Below are positions 28,983 through 38,299 of a stretch of DNA of 64,000 nucleotides, piece by piece. The notes beneath the pieces are model-generated. The model did not search any database and was not told where the DNA came from. It saw only the letters and a program-made list of their open reading frames with translations. Positions within the stretch are counted from its first letter, which is position 1. Every line of letters begins with the position of its first letter. Source of the DNA: Opitutia bacterium (GTDB taxonomy: Bacteria > Verrucomicrobiota > Verrucomicrobiia > Opitutales > Opitutaceae); contig PLOH01000049.1 in assembly GCA_003142955.1 (NCBI GenBank), forward strand, positions 1-64,000. The letters are read 5' to 3'. The position numbers were made by a program, and so were the translations under genes.

Positions 28983-29711
28983 ATGAACACATCCCCTGTG
29001 CATATCATCGGAATCGGAGTGCTGCTGGCTGGCAGTCTCCTCGCGCAATCCCCGACTTCATCCACTGACTGGCAGTCAATGAAGATCCAACAAACGACAA
29101 ACCCGGCTTTTCCACCGCATCTGTTGCGCGTGGGGGTAATCCAAGGCTCAACCCGGGTGGTCATCTCAATCGGGGCCGACGGGAAGCTGCGCGAATGCCT
29201 GGTGCTCGGCTACACGCAGCCCGAATTCGCCGACGTCGCGGTGGCGGCGCTCAAGCAATGGACGTTCATCCCCGCGCGCTGGCAGGGCGAGCCGGTGGGC
29301 ACGGTTGACGAGCTTGATTTCGACTTCTCAACCTCGGGCATGGTCGTCACCACTCCCAACATCTGTGAGGTCGAAGAGGGGCGGATCCTGCGCGTGCGGC
29401 CCGCGCAATTCATCTACCTGCCGTGTGCGGCCCACGCCCTGGACCAGACGCCCAGGCCCATCATGGCAGTCAATCCGCACTATTCGGCCGAACTGGCGAA
29501 ACGAGGAATCAAGGGATCCGTCCGGATTGACTTCTACATCGACGAGATGGGCGCCGTGCGTCTGCCCTCGGTCTCAACCGAGCAAGACGCCGTGCTGACC
29601 AGGCTGGCGATTGATGCGCTGAAGCAGTGGAAATTCTCGCCGCCGACCTCCCGGGGGCGTCCCGTCTTGGTCAAGGCAAGTCAGGTATTCGATTTTGGTA
29701 ACGGCAGCTGA
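28983..29711 (+). CDS. Periplasmic protein with two TonB C-terminal-like domains
   Basis: The 242-residue protein starts at the ATG at 28983, which gives a clean signal peptide (MNTSPVHIIGIGVLLAGSLL). In-frame starts further upstream would place charged, Cys-rich sequence before it. Two domains follow, both of the TonB C-terminal (TonB_C) type: the first around VVISIGADGKLRECLVLG...AALKQWTFIPARWQG, the second around VRIDFYIDEMGAVRLPS...DALKQWKFSPP. Classical TonB has an N-terminal anchor and one such domain; here there are two and no proline-rich linker. A role in outer-membrane interaction or energy coupling is possible but not shown. It is followed, after 185 bp rich in hairpins, by a sensor kinase. 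Confidence 0.7.
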   Translation: MNTSPVHIIGIGVLLAGSLLAQSPTSSTDWQSMKIQQTTNPAFPPHLLRVGVIQGSTRVVISIGADGKLRECLVLGYTQPEFADVAVAALKQWTFIPARWQGEPVGTVDELDFDFSTSGMVVTTPNICEVEEGRILRVRPAQFIYLPCAAHALDQTPRPIMAVNPHYSAELAKRGIKGSVRIDFYIDEMGAVRLPSVSTEQDAVLTRLAIDALKQWKFSPPTSRGRPVLVKASQVFDFGNGS

Positions 29712-29720
29712 GACGCTGGA

Positions 29721-29800
29721 CGCGGTAGGACCGGCGGATCCCCGCCGGTGTCCGGACACGACGAGGCCACGTGGTTGCGACCGCGGGGCCTTGTCGTGTC
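29721..29800. other. Nested strong hairpins between TonB-like gene and sensor kinase
   Basis: CCGGCGG/CCGCCGG forms a perfect 7-bp stem at 29731-29748 with a four-base loop. GACACGACGAGGCC (29755-29768) pairs with GGCCTTGTCGTGTC (29787-29800) with one mismatch. CGCGGT (29721) and ACCGCG (29780) offer an alternative outer pairing. There is no T-run, so this is not a classic terminator. It may be a REP-like element, a factor-dependent terminator or an mRNA structure. Confidence 0.5.
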
Positions 29801-29817
29801 TCGGTTCCTTGTTCCCG

Positions 29818-29846
29818 GTTAAGTCGGTTGAATACGAGACGATAAT
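29818..29846 (+). promoter_or_regulatory. Candidate promoter for the sensor kinase
   Basis: A good -10 hexamer GATAAT (29841-29846) lies 17 bp downstream of a weak -35-like GTTAAG (29818-29823), about 50 bp before the kinase ATG. A small hairpin GTGCCC/GGGCAC (29853-29874) sits between this and the start codon. The -35 match is poor, so this is tentative. Confidence 0.25.
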
Positions 29847-29896
29847 GATGGCGTGCCCCACGTTTTTCGGGCACAATCTTACTAGAAAGAGCCATC

Positions 29897-32800
29897 ATGC
29901 TGAGAAGTGGAAGAGTGATTCCCCCACTGTTTCACAGCCGTTGCCATTGGTTGAAACCCATTATGGCAGGTGTGTTGCTGGCCTGCGGCTGCCCGGGAAT
30001 GGCGCGAGCTCAGGCGGCGCTTAATGCGAGCCAAGCCCAGCCGGCGGTCGGCGCCGCCGGGGTCGTGAATTCGTCGGAAGTGATCACTTCTGTCTCCTTG
30101 TTCTGGGAGCAGCCCGATGCGGACCGAACTCGACCGCAGCATGTCCGATTTGAGTTCGTGGTCCGCTATTTTGACCCGGCTTGGAATCTCCTTTGGGCGG
30201 AAAGCGGCGGAAGAATCTATTTCATCTCCCGAGGAATCAAACCCCTGGCCCTGAAAGTGGGCCAGCGAATCCAGGTGGACGGCATGATGTCAATGGCCGA
30301 GGGGCTGTCCTTTGAAAAGGCGAAAGTCAGTGTGCTGGCGGAGAACGTGCCCCCAACGGAGGTGACGCCAACAAAGGAGATCGAAAGTGTCGCTGACAAA
30401 GAGTCCCACTATGTGATTTTGGAAGGTTATTTCAACCGCCAGACCGAGGTGGACCCCGATCATCGGATGCATGAAATGACCGTGGGGAACCGGGTGGTTT
30501 ATTCGCGGATTCTCCTGCGGGATCCAAATACGGTCCTGCAGTTTGAGAATGCCTATGTGCGGGCCCGAGGCGTCCTGGTCCCCAGCCTCGATCGCCTGGG
30601 AAACGTGTCGGGCTGGGCGCTCTGGATCGCCCAGCCCGAAGACGTCAAGGTTCTGGGATGGCTCCAGACGGATCCGCAATTCAATCTTCCCGCGACCCTG
30701 ATCGAGGCGCTGCCCAAGGTTTCAGCGGACAAGCGGATTCGGGTCGAGGGCAAGGTCTGGGCCCAGGAACCCGGGCATTCGTTAACGCTGCGAGACGGTA
30801 CTGGGCAAGTGGAGATCCTGACCGGCCAGACTTTTCCCCTATCGACCGGCGAACGGGTGGAGGCCATTGGGTATCCGCGGATTAACGGCACGGCCTGGAC
30901 ATTGCAAACGGGCTTGTATCGGGCGCAGCACCCCGGCGGAGCCAAGGCCGCCGTGGTGCCCTCAGGTGAGGCGTTGCCCCAGTTGCGCCTGGCGGAAGAG
31001 ATCCTGGACTTGGGGACAGATCAGGCGGTCCGCGGATATCCGGTCCAGCTTTTTGGAGTGGTTACCTGGTCCAATCCCGCCGCGCCGTTCTTTTATCTGC
31101 AGGACACAAGTGGTGGCGTTTGCGTTACGATCGATCCCACCCGGTTCAAGCCGCCTCCCCAAGGCGATAGCGCCGTGGTAAAAGGGCTGACCTCGGTCGG
31201 CGAATTTGCGCCGCAGGTCCGGGCCACCGAGCTGGAGGGAACCGGGGCGCTTGATCGACCGAGGGCAAATATCGTCACCCTCGAACAGGCGATGGCCGGC
31301 GTCGAGGAGGGCCAGTGGATCGAATTGAGCGGCTATTTGCGCCAGGTTTTCTACGACGGAGTCTGGACGCGCCTTGAGCTGACGGCTTCCGCTGGCGAGT
31401 TTACCGCCTATTTGCCACCGTCCGACAAGCTGACGAGCTTGCAGGGGGCAGTGGTGCGGTTGCGGGGAGTTTGCAGCGCCATCGCAAACGAGCACCGGCA
31501 GCTGGTCGGCGTCCGGCTTTGGGTGCCTTCCCCTGAATATGTGCAGGTGGAGGAAGCCGCCTCGGCGAACCCGTTTGAGGTGTCGATGCGATCGATCGCC
31601 AGCCTGCGGCAATTCAGCACGCTGCTGACTTTCAGCCGGCGGACCCGGGTCGCCGGTGTGGTGTTGCATCATGCGCCCGGGCGTTATGCGTATATTCAGG
31701 ACGGAGCAGAGAGCCTGCAGATCCTGAGCCGCGACCTCGCACCCCTCGCGCCCGGCGATCGGATTGAGGCAGTGGGATTTCCGGGGCGGGAAGGCAGCCG
31801 GGTGATTCTGCGCGAGGCGGTTTACCGGCGCATGGCGGCGGGCGCGGAGCCGGTGCCGATTCCGCTTGATCGGCCCGAGAGAATAGACGAGGGGCTCGAC
31901 GGGCACCTCGTCCGGGTCGCCGGCACATTGCTGGACATTACCACGCGGTCGAAGGATTCACAGCTGACGATCCAGACGGGCCAGGCGGTGTTCGAGGCCT
32001 TGCTGGACCGGGACAATGTCGATCTGAAGCGCGACCGATGGTTGCCCGGAAGCCGGCTCGCGTTGACGGGACTCTACCAGATCGAGTTTGACGAATACCG
32101 GCATGCGCGCGCCTACAAGATACAGTTGCGTTCGGCGCAGGATCTCCAGGTGCTCCGGCCCGCCTCCTGGTGGACCAGCGGGCGGGCTTGGGCGGCCGCC
32201 GGGGTGCTGACGGTCTTGGTGCTGTTGGGTATTGGATGGGTGGTTACGTTGCGCCGCCGCGTCCGGCAGCAGACCGAGCAAATCCGGGAGCAGTTGCAGA
32301 AAGAAACCCGGCTGGAAGCTGAGTTGCAGCGATCGTCGCGGCTGGAGTCGCTGGGCATTCTTGCCGGCGGCATCGCCCACGATTTCAATAACGTGTTGAC
32401 CGTGATCATGGGCAATCTGGCCCTGGCCAAACTGGACTCCTCCGATCTTCCCGTGGTGGGCCGATGGTTGTCGGCCGCCGAGCAGGGAGTCATGCGCGCC
32501 CGCGATCTCACCCTGCAGCTGCTCACGTTCGCGAAGGGAGGCGACCCGGTCCGCAAAGCGGTGGCGTTGGCGGAAATCGTCCGCGAGGCGGCCGAGTTTG
32601 CGCTCCATGGTTCGAAGGCCCGCTGCGAATTCAGGTTCGCGGACGACGTCTGGCCGGCCGACGTGGACAAGGGGCAGATCGGACAAGTGGTGCAGAACAT
32701 CATCATCAATGCCCTCCAGGCGATGCCGGACGGAGGGATCATCCGGCTCACCCTGCAAAATGCCGAGGTTACCGCCGGCTCCTTGCCCGGTCTTGCGGCC

Positions 32801-33454
32801 GGCCGATTCCTCAAGCTGAGCATCGCGGACAACGGCCAGGGCATCAACCCGGAGCACTTGCCGCGCATCTTCGATCCCTATTTCACCACGAAACAGCAAG
32901 GCAGCGGACTGGGACTCGCCACGGTATATTCCATCGTGAACAAACACCTCGGCCGCATTGAGGTGCATTCAAAGCTGGGCGAGGGGACGACCTTTGACGT
33001 CTGGCTGCCGGCGGCGCACCGTCCGCCCGATCCGGCGGTCCCGCCGGACAGCATGCCGGTCCGCCAGCATGGCCGGGTGTTGGTGATGGACGACGAGCAA
33101 ACGATCCGGGAATCGGCGACGGCGCTGCTGGAGCGGGTCGGGCTCGAAACCCAGGCGGTCGGGGACGGCACCGCAGTGTTGCGCGAGTACGCCTTGGCCA
33201 AGGAAGCGGGTCGCCCGTTTGACGTTGTGATTCTCGATCTCACCGTTCCGGGCGGCATGGGAGGGCTCGAAACCATCGAGAAGCTGCGGCAAATGGATCC
33301 GCAGGTGCGGGCGATCGTGTCGAGCGGCTATTCCCGCGATCCGGTGCTGGCCCAATATCAGGCCCATGGGTTTCTTGGCATGGTGCCCAAGCCTTACGAT
33401 CTCCACGAACTCGTAAAGGTCGTGCACACCGTCATGCAGGGCAAGTCCGTCTAG
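29897..33454 (+). CDS. Hybrid sensor histidine kinase with large periplasmic OB-like sensor
   Basis: The protein has 1,185 residues. A signal-like N-terminus (about 1-38) precedes a periplasmic region of some 700 residues with repeated OB-fold-like units, each with patterns such as RIRVEGKVWA, LRDGTGQVEIL and GERVEAIGYP. A single membrane helix (about 770-790, AAAGVLTVLVLLGIGWVV) leads into a coiled coil and a HisKA domain (GIAHDFNN, phosphoacceptor H828). A HATPase domain follows (N-box NIIINALQAM, G1 DNGQGI, G2 GSGLGLATV). The C-terminus is a receiver with acidic pocket MDDE, phospho-Asp D1114 (ILDLTVPG) and the conserved lysine in PKPYD. It would autophosphorylate and pass phosphate to its own receiver; no partner regulator gene is adjacent. 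The periplasmic ligand is unknown. Confidence 0.88.
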   Translation: MLRSGRVIPPLFHSRCHWLKPIMAGVLLACGCPGMARAQAALNASQAQPAVGAAGVVNSSEVITSVSLFWEQPDADRTRPQHVRFEFVVRYFDPAWNLLWAESGGRIYFISRGIKPLALKVGQRIQVDGMMSMAEGLSFEKAKVSVLAENVPPTEVTPTKEIESVADKESHYVILEGYFNRQTEVDPDHRMHEMTVGNRVVYSRILLRDPNTVLQFENAYVRARGVLVPSLDRLGNVSGWALWIAQPEDVKVLGWLQTDPQFNLPATLIEALPKVSADKRIRVEGKVWAQEPGHSLTLRDGTGQVEILTGQTFPLSTGERVEAIGYPRINGTAWTLQTGLYRAQHPGGAKAAVVPSGEALPQLRLAEEILDLGTDQAVRGYPVQLFGVVTWSNPAAPFFYLQDTSGGVCVTIDPTRFKPPPQGDSAVVKGLTSVGEFAPQVRATELEGTGALDRPRANIVTLEQAMAGVEEGQWIELSGYLRQVFYDGVWTRLELTASAGEFTAYLPPSDKLTSLQGAVVRLRGVCSAIANEHRQLVGVRLWVPSPEYVQVEEAASANPFEVSMRSIASLRQFSTLLTFSRRTRVAGVVLHHAPGRYAYIQDGAESLQILSRDLAPLAPGDRIEAVGFPGREGSRVILREAVYRRMAAGAEPVPIPLDRPERIDEGLDGHLVRVAGTLLDITTRSKDSQLTIQTGQAVFEALLDRDNVDLKRDRWLPGSRLALTGLYQIEFDEYRHARAYKIQLRSAQDLQVLRPASWWTSGRAWAAAGVLTVLVLLGIGWVVTLRRRVRQQTEQIREQLQKETRLEAELQRSSRLESLGILAGGIAHDFNNVLTVIMGNLALAKLDSSDLPVVGRWLSAAEQGVMRARDLTLQLLTFAKGGDPVRKAVALAEIVREAAEFALHGSKARCEFRFADDVWPADVDKGQIGQVVQNIIINALQAMPDGGIIRLTLQNAEVTAGSLPGLAAGRFLKLSIADNGQGINPEHLPRIFDPYFTTKQQGSGLGLATVYSIVNKHLGRIEVHSKLGEGTTFDVWLPAAHRPPDPAVPPDSMPVRQHGRVLVMDDEQTIRESATALLERVGLETQAVGDGTAVLREYALAKEAGRPFDVVILDLTVPGGMGGLETIEKLRQMDPQVRAIVSSGYSRDPVLAQYQAHGFLGMVPKPYDLHELVKVVHTVMQGKSV

Positions 33455-33480
33455 CCGCGGGCGAATCTCCTTGCCCCGGC

Positions 33481-33548
33481 TGGTGGGAGGGTGATTTAAC
33501 CCTGCAACCCAAGCGGTCCAGGCGCGTTGAGACAACGCGCTCCACCCA
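33481..33548. repeat. Palindromic REP-like element
   Basis: The strongest part is a perfect 7-bp stem GCGCGTT/AACGCGC (33522-33528 with 33534-33540), with a loop of GAGAC. A smaller GGGT/ACCC hairpin lies before it. The outer ends TGGTGGGAG and CTCCACCCA are roughly complementary. The element lies 26 bp after the kinase stop and before the GH31 gene. Confidence 0.5.
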
Positions 33549-33603
33549 TGAGGTTCAACGTGGCGGCTTGCTTGAATAAACCTCCTTCCCGGCCTTTTTT
33601 AAA

Positions 33604-35943
33604 ATGAAATTCAGCGACGGCGAATGGTTGATGCAGCCTGGCGTTACGGCGTCCTACCCGGCGGAGGCGCACGATGTCATCGAGGAGCATGGCACGCTCC
33701 TCATTCACGCGCCCACCCGGCGCATCAACCACCGGGGCGATACGCTGGGCGGGCCGCTCCTCACGATCCGGCTGAGCACGCCGGCGGATGACGTCGTCCA
33801 CGTTTGCATTGAGCATTTCTCGGGGACGGCGAATCGCAATCCCCGGATTCCGCTTCAGTCCCAGCCCGCGCCGGCGAGCAAGATTGAGGTGGGAAAGGAA
33901 GAGGCGGTTCTGCGGTCCGGCCGCCTGGCGGTGCATGTGAATAAAACGGGCGAGTGGCAGGTCGCTTTTGCCGCGGACGGCCGGATTCTGACCAAATCCG
34001 CCGGACGCGGGATGGCCTATGTGCAGTATGCCGGCAAGGGCTCGTTCATGCATGAGCGGCTACACCTTGGGGTCGGAGAGAATGTCTATGGTCTGGGCGA
34101 ACGGTTTACTGCCTTCGTCAAGAACGGGCAGGTGGTGGAGAACGACAACCGGGACGGCGGAACCGGCAGCGATCAGGCCTACAAGTCCGTGCCCTTTTAT
34201 CTGACCAACCGGGGCTATGGCGTGCTGGTGAATGAGACCGGCCCGGTCTCCTTCGAGATCGCCTCGGAGCGCACGGCCCGGGTGCAGTTTTCCCTGCCAG
34301 GCGAAAAGCTCGAATACTTCCTCATCTACGGCCCAACCCCCAAGGACATCCTGCGCAAACTCACGCAGCTCACGGGCCGGCCGGCGCTGCCCCCGGCCTG
34401 GTCGTTCGGCTTGTGGCTGAGCACCTCCTTCACCACCAGCTACGACGAACAGACCTGCACGAGCTTCATCCGCGGAATGAAGGAGCGGGATCTTCCGCTC
34501 CGGGTGTTCCATTTCGATTGCTTTTGGATGCGGGAGTTTGACTGGTGTAATTTTGAGTGGGATCCCCGCGCGTTTCCCGATCCGGTCGGCATGCTGGCGC
34601 GGCTCCATAAGCTGGGCCTCAAGATCTGCGTCTGGATCAACCCGTACATCGGACAGCGGTCGCGACTGTTCGAGGAAGGAAAGCTGGAGGGCTACTTCAT
34701 CAAGAAGACGGACGGCGGGGTCTGGCAGACCGACCTCTGGCAGCCGGGCATGGCCATAGTGGACTTCACGAACCCGGCGGCCTGCCGGTGGTACGCCGGC
34801 CACCTTCGGCGGCTGCAGGACTTGGGCGTGGATTGTTTCAAGACTGATTTCGGGGAGCGGATTCCGGTGGAGGGCGTCGTCTACCACGACGGCTCCGATC
34901 CCGTGGGCATGCACAATCTTTACCCGGTGATCTACAACGAATGCGTCTTCAAGGCGTTGGAGGGAGTTCGGGGCAAGGGCGAGGCGACGCTGTTCGCCCG
35001 GGCGGCCTATGCGTCCAGCCAGCGCTTCCCGCTGCATTGGGGCGGGGACTGCTGGTCAACCCTTGAATCGATGGCCGAGTCGTTGCGGGGTGGGCTCTCG
35101 CTTGCGTTGTGCGGCTTCGGATTCTGGAGTCATGACATCGGTGGCTTCGAAGGCCAGGGGCCGGTGGCCGTCTACAAGCGATGGGTCGCGTTCGGTCTGC
35201 TGTCGTCGCACAGCCGGCTGCACGGTTCGTCGTCCTACCGGGTTCCGTGGAACTACGATGACGAGGCCTGTGACGTGCTTCGGTTCTTCACGAAGCTGAA
35301 ATGCAGCCTGATGCCCTATCTCTACGGCCAGGCGGTCACGGCGCACCAGGAAGGCATTCCCATGCTGCGCGCGATGTTGCTAGAATTTCCGGAAGATCCG
35401 GCCAGTGACACGCTTGACCGGCAATACATGCTCGGTGATGCCCTGTTGGTCGCGCTGGTCCTGACCGAGGATGGCATGGTGGACTACTATCTCCCGCCGG
35501 GCCGCTGGACGCATCTCTTGACCGGCGAAGTCCAGGAAGGTGGGCGGTGGCACCGCGCCCAACACGATTTCCTCAGTCTGCCGCTTTTTGTGCGTCCCGG
35601 CACGATTCTGCCCGTGGGCGCCGTCGACGACCGCCCGGATTACGATTACACTGCCGGCACAACGTTCCGCATTTATGAACTGGCGGACGGCGCCGCACTC
35701 TCGCGCTCCGTGCCGACCGAGCGCGGCGAGCCCGGGCTCAAGCTGCACGTCAGCCGGCAGGGTCAGACCGTGGTGGCGAAGCTCGAGGGTGGCCGGACCG
35801 CCAGGCCCTGGAAACTTCAGCTGGTCGGAGTCAAGACGGTGGCCGGCGTCAAGGGCGGTGCGGCGGTGGAACAGCCGCTGGGCGTGGTGATCTCACCCGC
35901 GCGCGGAACGCGCAGGTTGCAGGTGACGTTGGCGGGGGACTGA
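33604..35943 (+). CDS. yicI: Alpha-xylosidase, glycoside hydrolase family 31 (YicI type)
   Basis: The 779-residue protein matches E. coli YicI in length and active-site layout. The catalytic nucleophile is D415 in KTDFGERIP and the acid/base is D482 in HWGGDCW. The segments SMAESLRGGLSL, SHDIGGFE, SSHSRLHGSSSYRVPW and KCSLMPYLYGQA are typical of the (beta/alpha)8 barrel. The N-terminal GH31 beta-sandwich is complete, and a C-terminal beta domain follows. No signal peptide is visible, so the enzyme is probably cytoplasmic. It would release alpha-linked xylose from xyloglucan-derived oligosaccharides. The ATG at 33604 is preceded by a T-rich stretch without a clear Shine-Dalgarno. A REP-like palindrome sits just upstream. 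Confidence 0.93.
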   Translation: MKFSDGEWLMQPGVTASYPAEAHDVIEEHGTLLIHAPTRRINHRGDTLGGPLLTIRLSTPADDVVHVCIEHFSGTANRNPRIPLQSQPAPASKIEVGKEEAVLRSGRLAVHVNKTGEWQVAFAADGRILTKSAGRGMAYVQYAGKGSFMHERLHLGVGENVYGLGERFTAFVKNGQVVENDNRDGGTGSDQAYKSVPFYLTNRGYGVLVNETGPVSFEIASERTARVQFSLPGEKLEYFLIYGPTPKDILRKLTQLTGRPALPPAWSFGLWLSTSFTTSYDEQTCTSFIRGMKERDLPLRVFHFDCFWMREFDWCNFEWDPRAFPDPVGMLARLHKLGLKICVWINPYIGQRSRLFEEGKLEGYFIKKTDGGVWQTDLWQPGMAIVDFTNPAACRWYAGHLRRLQDLGVDCFKTDFGERIPVEGVVYHDGSDPVGMHNLYPVIYNECVFKALEGVRGKGEATLFARAAYASSQRFPLHWGGDCWSTLESMAESLRGGLSLALCGFGFWSHDIGGFEGQGPVAVYKRWVAFGLLSSHSRLHGSSSYRVPWNYDDEACDVLRFFTKLKCSLMPYLYGQAVTAHQEGIPMLRAMLLEFPEDPASDTLDRQYMLGDALLVALVLTEDGMVDYYLPPGRWTHLLTGEVQEGGRWHRAQHDFLSLPLFVRPGTILPVGAVDDRPDYDYTAGTTFRIYELADGAALSRSVPTERGEPGLKLHVSRQGQTVVAKLEGGRTARPWKLQLVGVKTVAGVKGGAAVEQPLGVVISPARGTRRLQVTLAGD

Positions 35944-35973
35944 TCAAGTCGACCGGGAAACCGTGCTTTTTGT

Positions 35974-36001
35974 TGTAGCCGGCCTCGCTGAGGCCTGGCT
36001 C
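35974..36001. repeat. REP-like hairpin
   Basis: Beginning TGTAGCC, this forms GGCCTC-GCT-GAGGCC with an outer AGCC/GGCT extension across a single-base bulge (about 10 bp in total). It begins 30 bp after the alpha-xylosidase stop and about 50 bp before a second, different REP-like element. Confidence 0.6.
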
Positions 36002-36054
36002 ATGCAATTGCTGGCAATTCTCCTCGTGCGCTCGCGAGCCGGTCGGTGTGCCGG

Positions 36055-36105
36055 TGTAGGAAGCCCGCTTGCGGGCGATCATCGGTCGCAAGCGACCTTC
36101 CTCCA
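36055..36105. repeat. REP-like double-hairpin element
   Basis: It begins TGTAGGAAG and ends CTTCCTCCA, with inner hairpins CCCGCTTGCGGG and GTCGCAAGCGAC. The architecture matches the element at 28701-28760. It lies between the alpha-xylosidase and the TPR membrane protein, and helps place the latter's start downstream. Confidence 0.75.
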
Positions 36106-36208
36106 TGATGCCGAGGCCCAGCCGGGATCGGCGCCGCCGGTTGCAAGTTTCCTCCCGCCCGCCGGCTCTCCGAGAATTGCGCTGGATTTGGCGGCCGGGT
36201 CTGGATCA

Positions 36209-38221
36209 ATGTGGAGCGGACGCAATCAGCTTGTGACGTTACCCACCGAACCGACAGAGCCGTTCGTCGTCGAATCCCGCTGGAAGATCCTTCTGGCCGG
36301 GGCGGTCATCGTGCTGGCGGGGCTGGCCGCCTATCACAATAGCCTCTCCGGACCGTTTGTTTTCGACGACATTTCATCGATCTCCGAGAACTCGACCATC
36401 CGGGATTTGTCGTCGATTTCTGACATCTTCTCGCCGCCGGTTGAACGGACGGTGGGTGGCCGTCCCCTGGTCAATCTGTCGCTCGCGATCAATTACGCGC
36501 TCGGCGGCACGGACGTGTGGGGCTATCACGCGATGAATCTGGCCATTCACCTCCTGGCCGGACTGGCGTTGTTTGGCGTCGTGCGGCGCACGCTGGCGCG
36601 GCCCCTGCCGGCGGACGCCACCCTTCTTGCCTTTGCCGTGGCGCTACTCTGGACCGTGCATCCGCTGCAAACCGAGGCGGTGACCTACACCGTGCAACGC
36701 AGCGAGTCGCTCATGGGCCTCTGCTATCTCCTCACCTTTTACTGCTTCATCCGGGGTGTTCAGTATCAGGAACCTAGTGGCAGCGCGGTGGGAGCGTCCG
36801 CCGGCCCGAACCAGGCGGAGCAACCGGACAGTGGGCGCCAGAACCGCTGGTTTAGGTTTTCAGTGGCAGCCTGCCTGCTGGGCATGGCGAGCAAGGAGGT
36901 GATGGTTTCGGCGCCGGTGATGGTTCTGCTCTACGACCGGACGTTTGTCGCGGGATCATTTCAGGAGGCCTGGCGGCGCCGCCGGCGGGTGTATCTGGGC
37001 CTGGCGGCGACGTGGCTCCTGCTCGGCTATCTGGTGGCTAGCGTGGGCGGAAACCGGGGTGGAAGCTCGGGAGTCGGCTCCGGCGCGTCCTTCGGGGCGT
37101 ATGCGCTGACCCAGTTTCCGGCCGTGATGGATTATCTGTGGCTCTCGGTCTGGCCGCATCCGCTGGTGTTCGATTATGGCGCGCAATGGGTGAAAGATGT
37201 CGTGGATATCGTGCCCGCCGCCCTGGCCTTGATCGGGTTGGTGGCGGGCACGCTGCTCGCGCTGAACCGCCAGCCGGTGATCGGCTTTGTGGGGGCATGG
37301 TTCTTTTCGATCCTGGCGCCGACTTCCATAATGCCGGGTCCCCGACAGACGATGGCGGAACACCGCATGTATCTGGCGCTGCCGGTCGTGATCAGTCTGG
37401 TTGTGTTGGGATCGTATGCCTGGGGCGGGAGGCGCACGGTGTTCGCATGGCTCGCCTTGGCGATTGGCCTCGGGTGGCTGACGGTGTCGCGCAACGAGAA
37501 CTATCGCAGCGAACTGTCCATCTGGGGCGATACGGTGGCGAAATGTCCGGGTAACCAGTGGTCGCAAGTCAATCTCGGCATGGCCTTGTACGACCAGGGG
37601 CGGACGACGCAGGCGCTGCGACATTTCGAAAAGTCGCTCCAGCTCGCACCTGACAATTTTGGGGCGCACAACGATCTGGGCCTGGCGCTGGCCAAGCTGG
37701 GCCGTCTGCCGGAAGCGGTGAATCAGTATGAGACTGCGCTCCGACTTCGTCCGACCTTTCCCGAGGCGCATAATGATCTGGGACTTGCCTTGCTCGAATT
37801 GGACCGGCCGGCGGAGGCGCTGGGGCACTTTGAGACGGCGCTGCGGCTCAACCCTGGACTGGCTACCGTCTGCTTCAATCTGGGAAAAACTCTGGCCAAG
37901 CTGGGACGATTGGAGGAGGCGATCGCGCGCTACGAACAGGCCATCCAGTTCAATCCGAGGGATGCCGGCGCCTGCACCAACCTGGGCAACGTCCTCGTGC
38001 GGATGGGCCGCGTATCCCAGGCGATTGCGTGGTACGAGACGGCCGGGCGGTTGGATCCCGGTGATGCCATGGCCCAGTACAATCTGGCGATGGCGCTGGC
38101 GCAGGTCGGCCGGACTTCCGAGGCGATCGACCACTTCCAGGCGGCTCTGCGCCTCCGGCCTGACGACGTCGAGGCGCGGGACAAGTTGATGCAGCTGCTG
38201 GCATTGCAGCGAGGATACTAG
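36209..38221 (+). CDS. TMTC-like multi-pass membrane protein with C-terminal TPRs
   Basis: The ATG at 36209 is chosen because the reading frame further upstream crosses a REP-like element. The product (670 residues) starts with a short cytoplasmic tail and a first helix (ILLAGAVIVLAGLAAYHNSL), then FVFDDI and a multi-pass region. The motif LLWTVHPLQTEAVTYTVQRS matches the HP-TEAV signature of TMTC-type proteins, members of the GT-C fold that in animals add O-mannose. The C-terminal 230 residues contain six TPRs (for example LGMALYDQGRTTQALRHFEK). Bacterial members are membrane proteins of unknown substrate; protein O-glycosylation is a reasonable guess only. The next gene starts 78 bp downstream. 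Confidence 0.75.
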   Translation: MWSGRNQLVTLPTEPTEPFVVESRWKILLAGAVIVLAGLAAYHNSLSGPFVFDDISSISENSTIRDLSSISDIFSPPVERTVGGRPLVNLSLAINYALGGTDVWGYHAMNLAIHLLAGLALFGVVRRTLARPLPADATLLAFAVALLWTVHPLQTEAVTYTVQRSESLMGLCYLLTFYCFIRGVQYQEPSGSAVGASAGPNQAEQPDSGRQNRWFRFSVAACLLGMASKEVMVSAPVMVLLYDRTFVAGSFQEAWRRRRRVYLGLAATWLLLGYLVASVGGNRGGSSGVGSGASFGAYALTQFPAVMDYLWLSVWPHPLVFDYGAQWVKDVVDIVPAALALIGLVAGTLLALNRQPVIGFVGAWFFSILAPTSIMPGPRQTMAEHRMYLALPVVISLVVLGSYAWGGRRTVFAWLALAIGLGWLTVSRNENYRSELSIWGDTVAKCPGNQWSQVNLGMALYDQGRTTQALRHFEKSLQLAPDNFGAHNDLGLALAKLGRLPEAVNQYETALRLRPTFPEAHNDLGLALLELDRPAEALGHFETALRLNPGLATVCFNLGKTLAKLGRLEEAIARYEQAIQFNPRDAGACTNLGNVLVRMGRVSQAIAWYETAGRLDPGDAMAQYNLAMALAQVGRTSEAIDHFQAALRLRPDDVEARDKLMQLLALQRGY

Positions 38222-38299
38222 CAGGAGGCCCTTTGAAACGAACCCCTGCCATAACGCCATTGACCCCGGCTGGGCCGCTTTATTTTCTGGAAACCGCAC

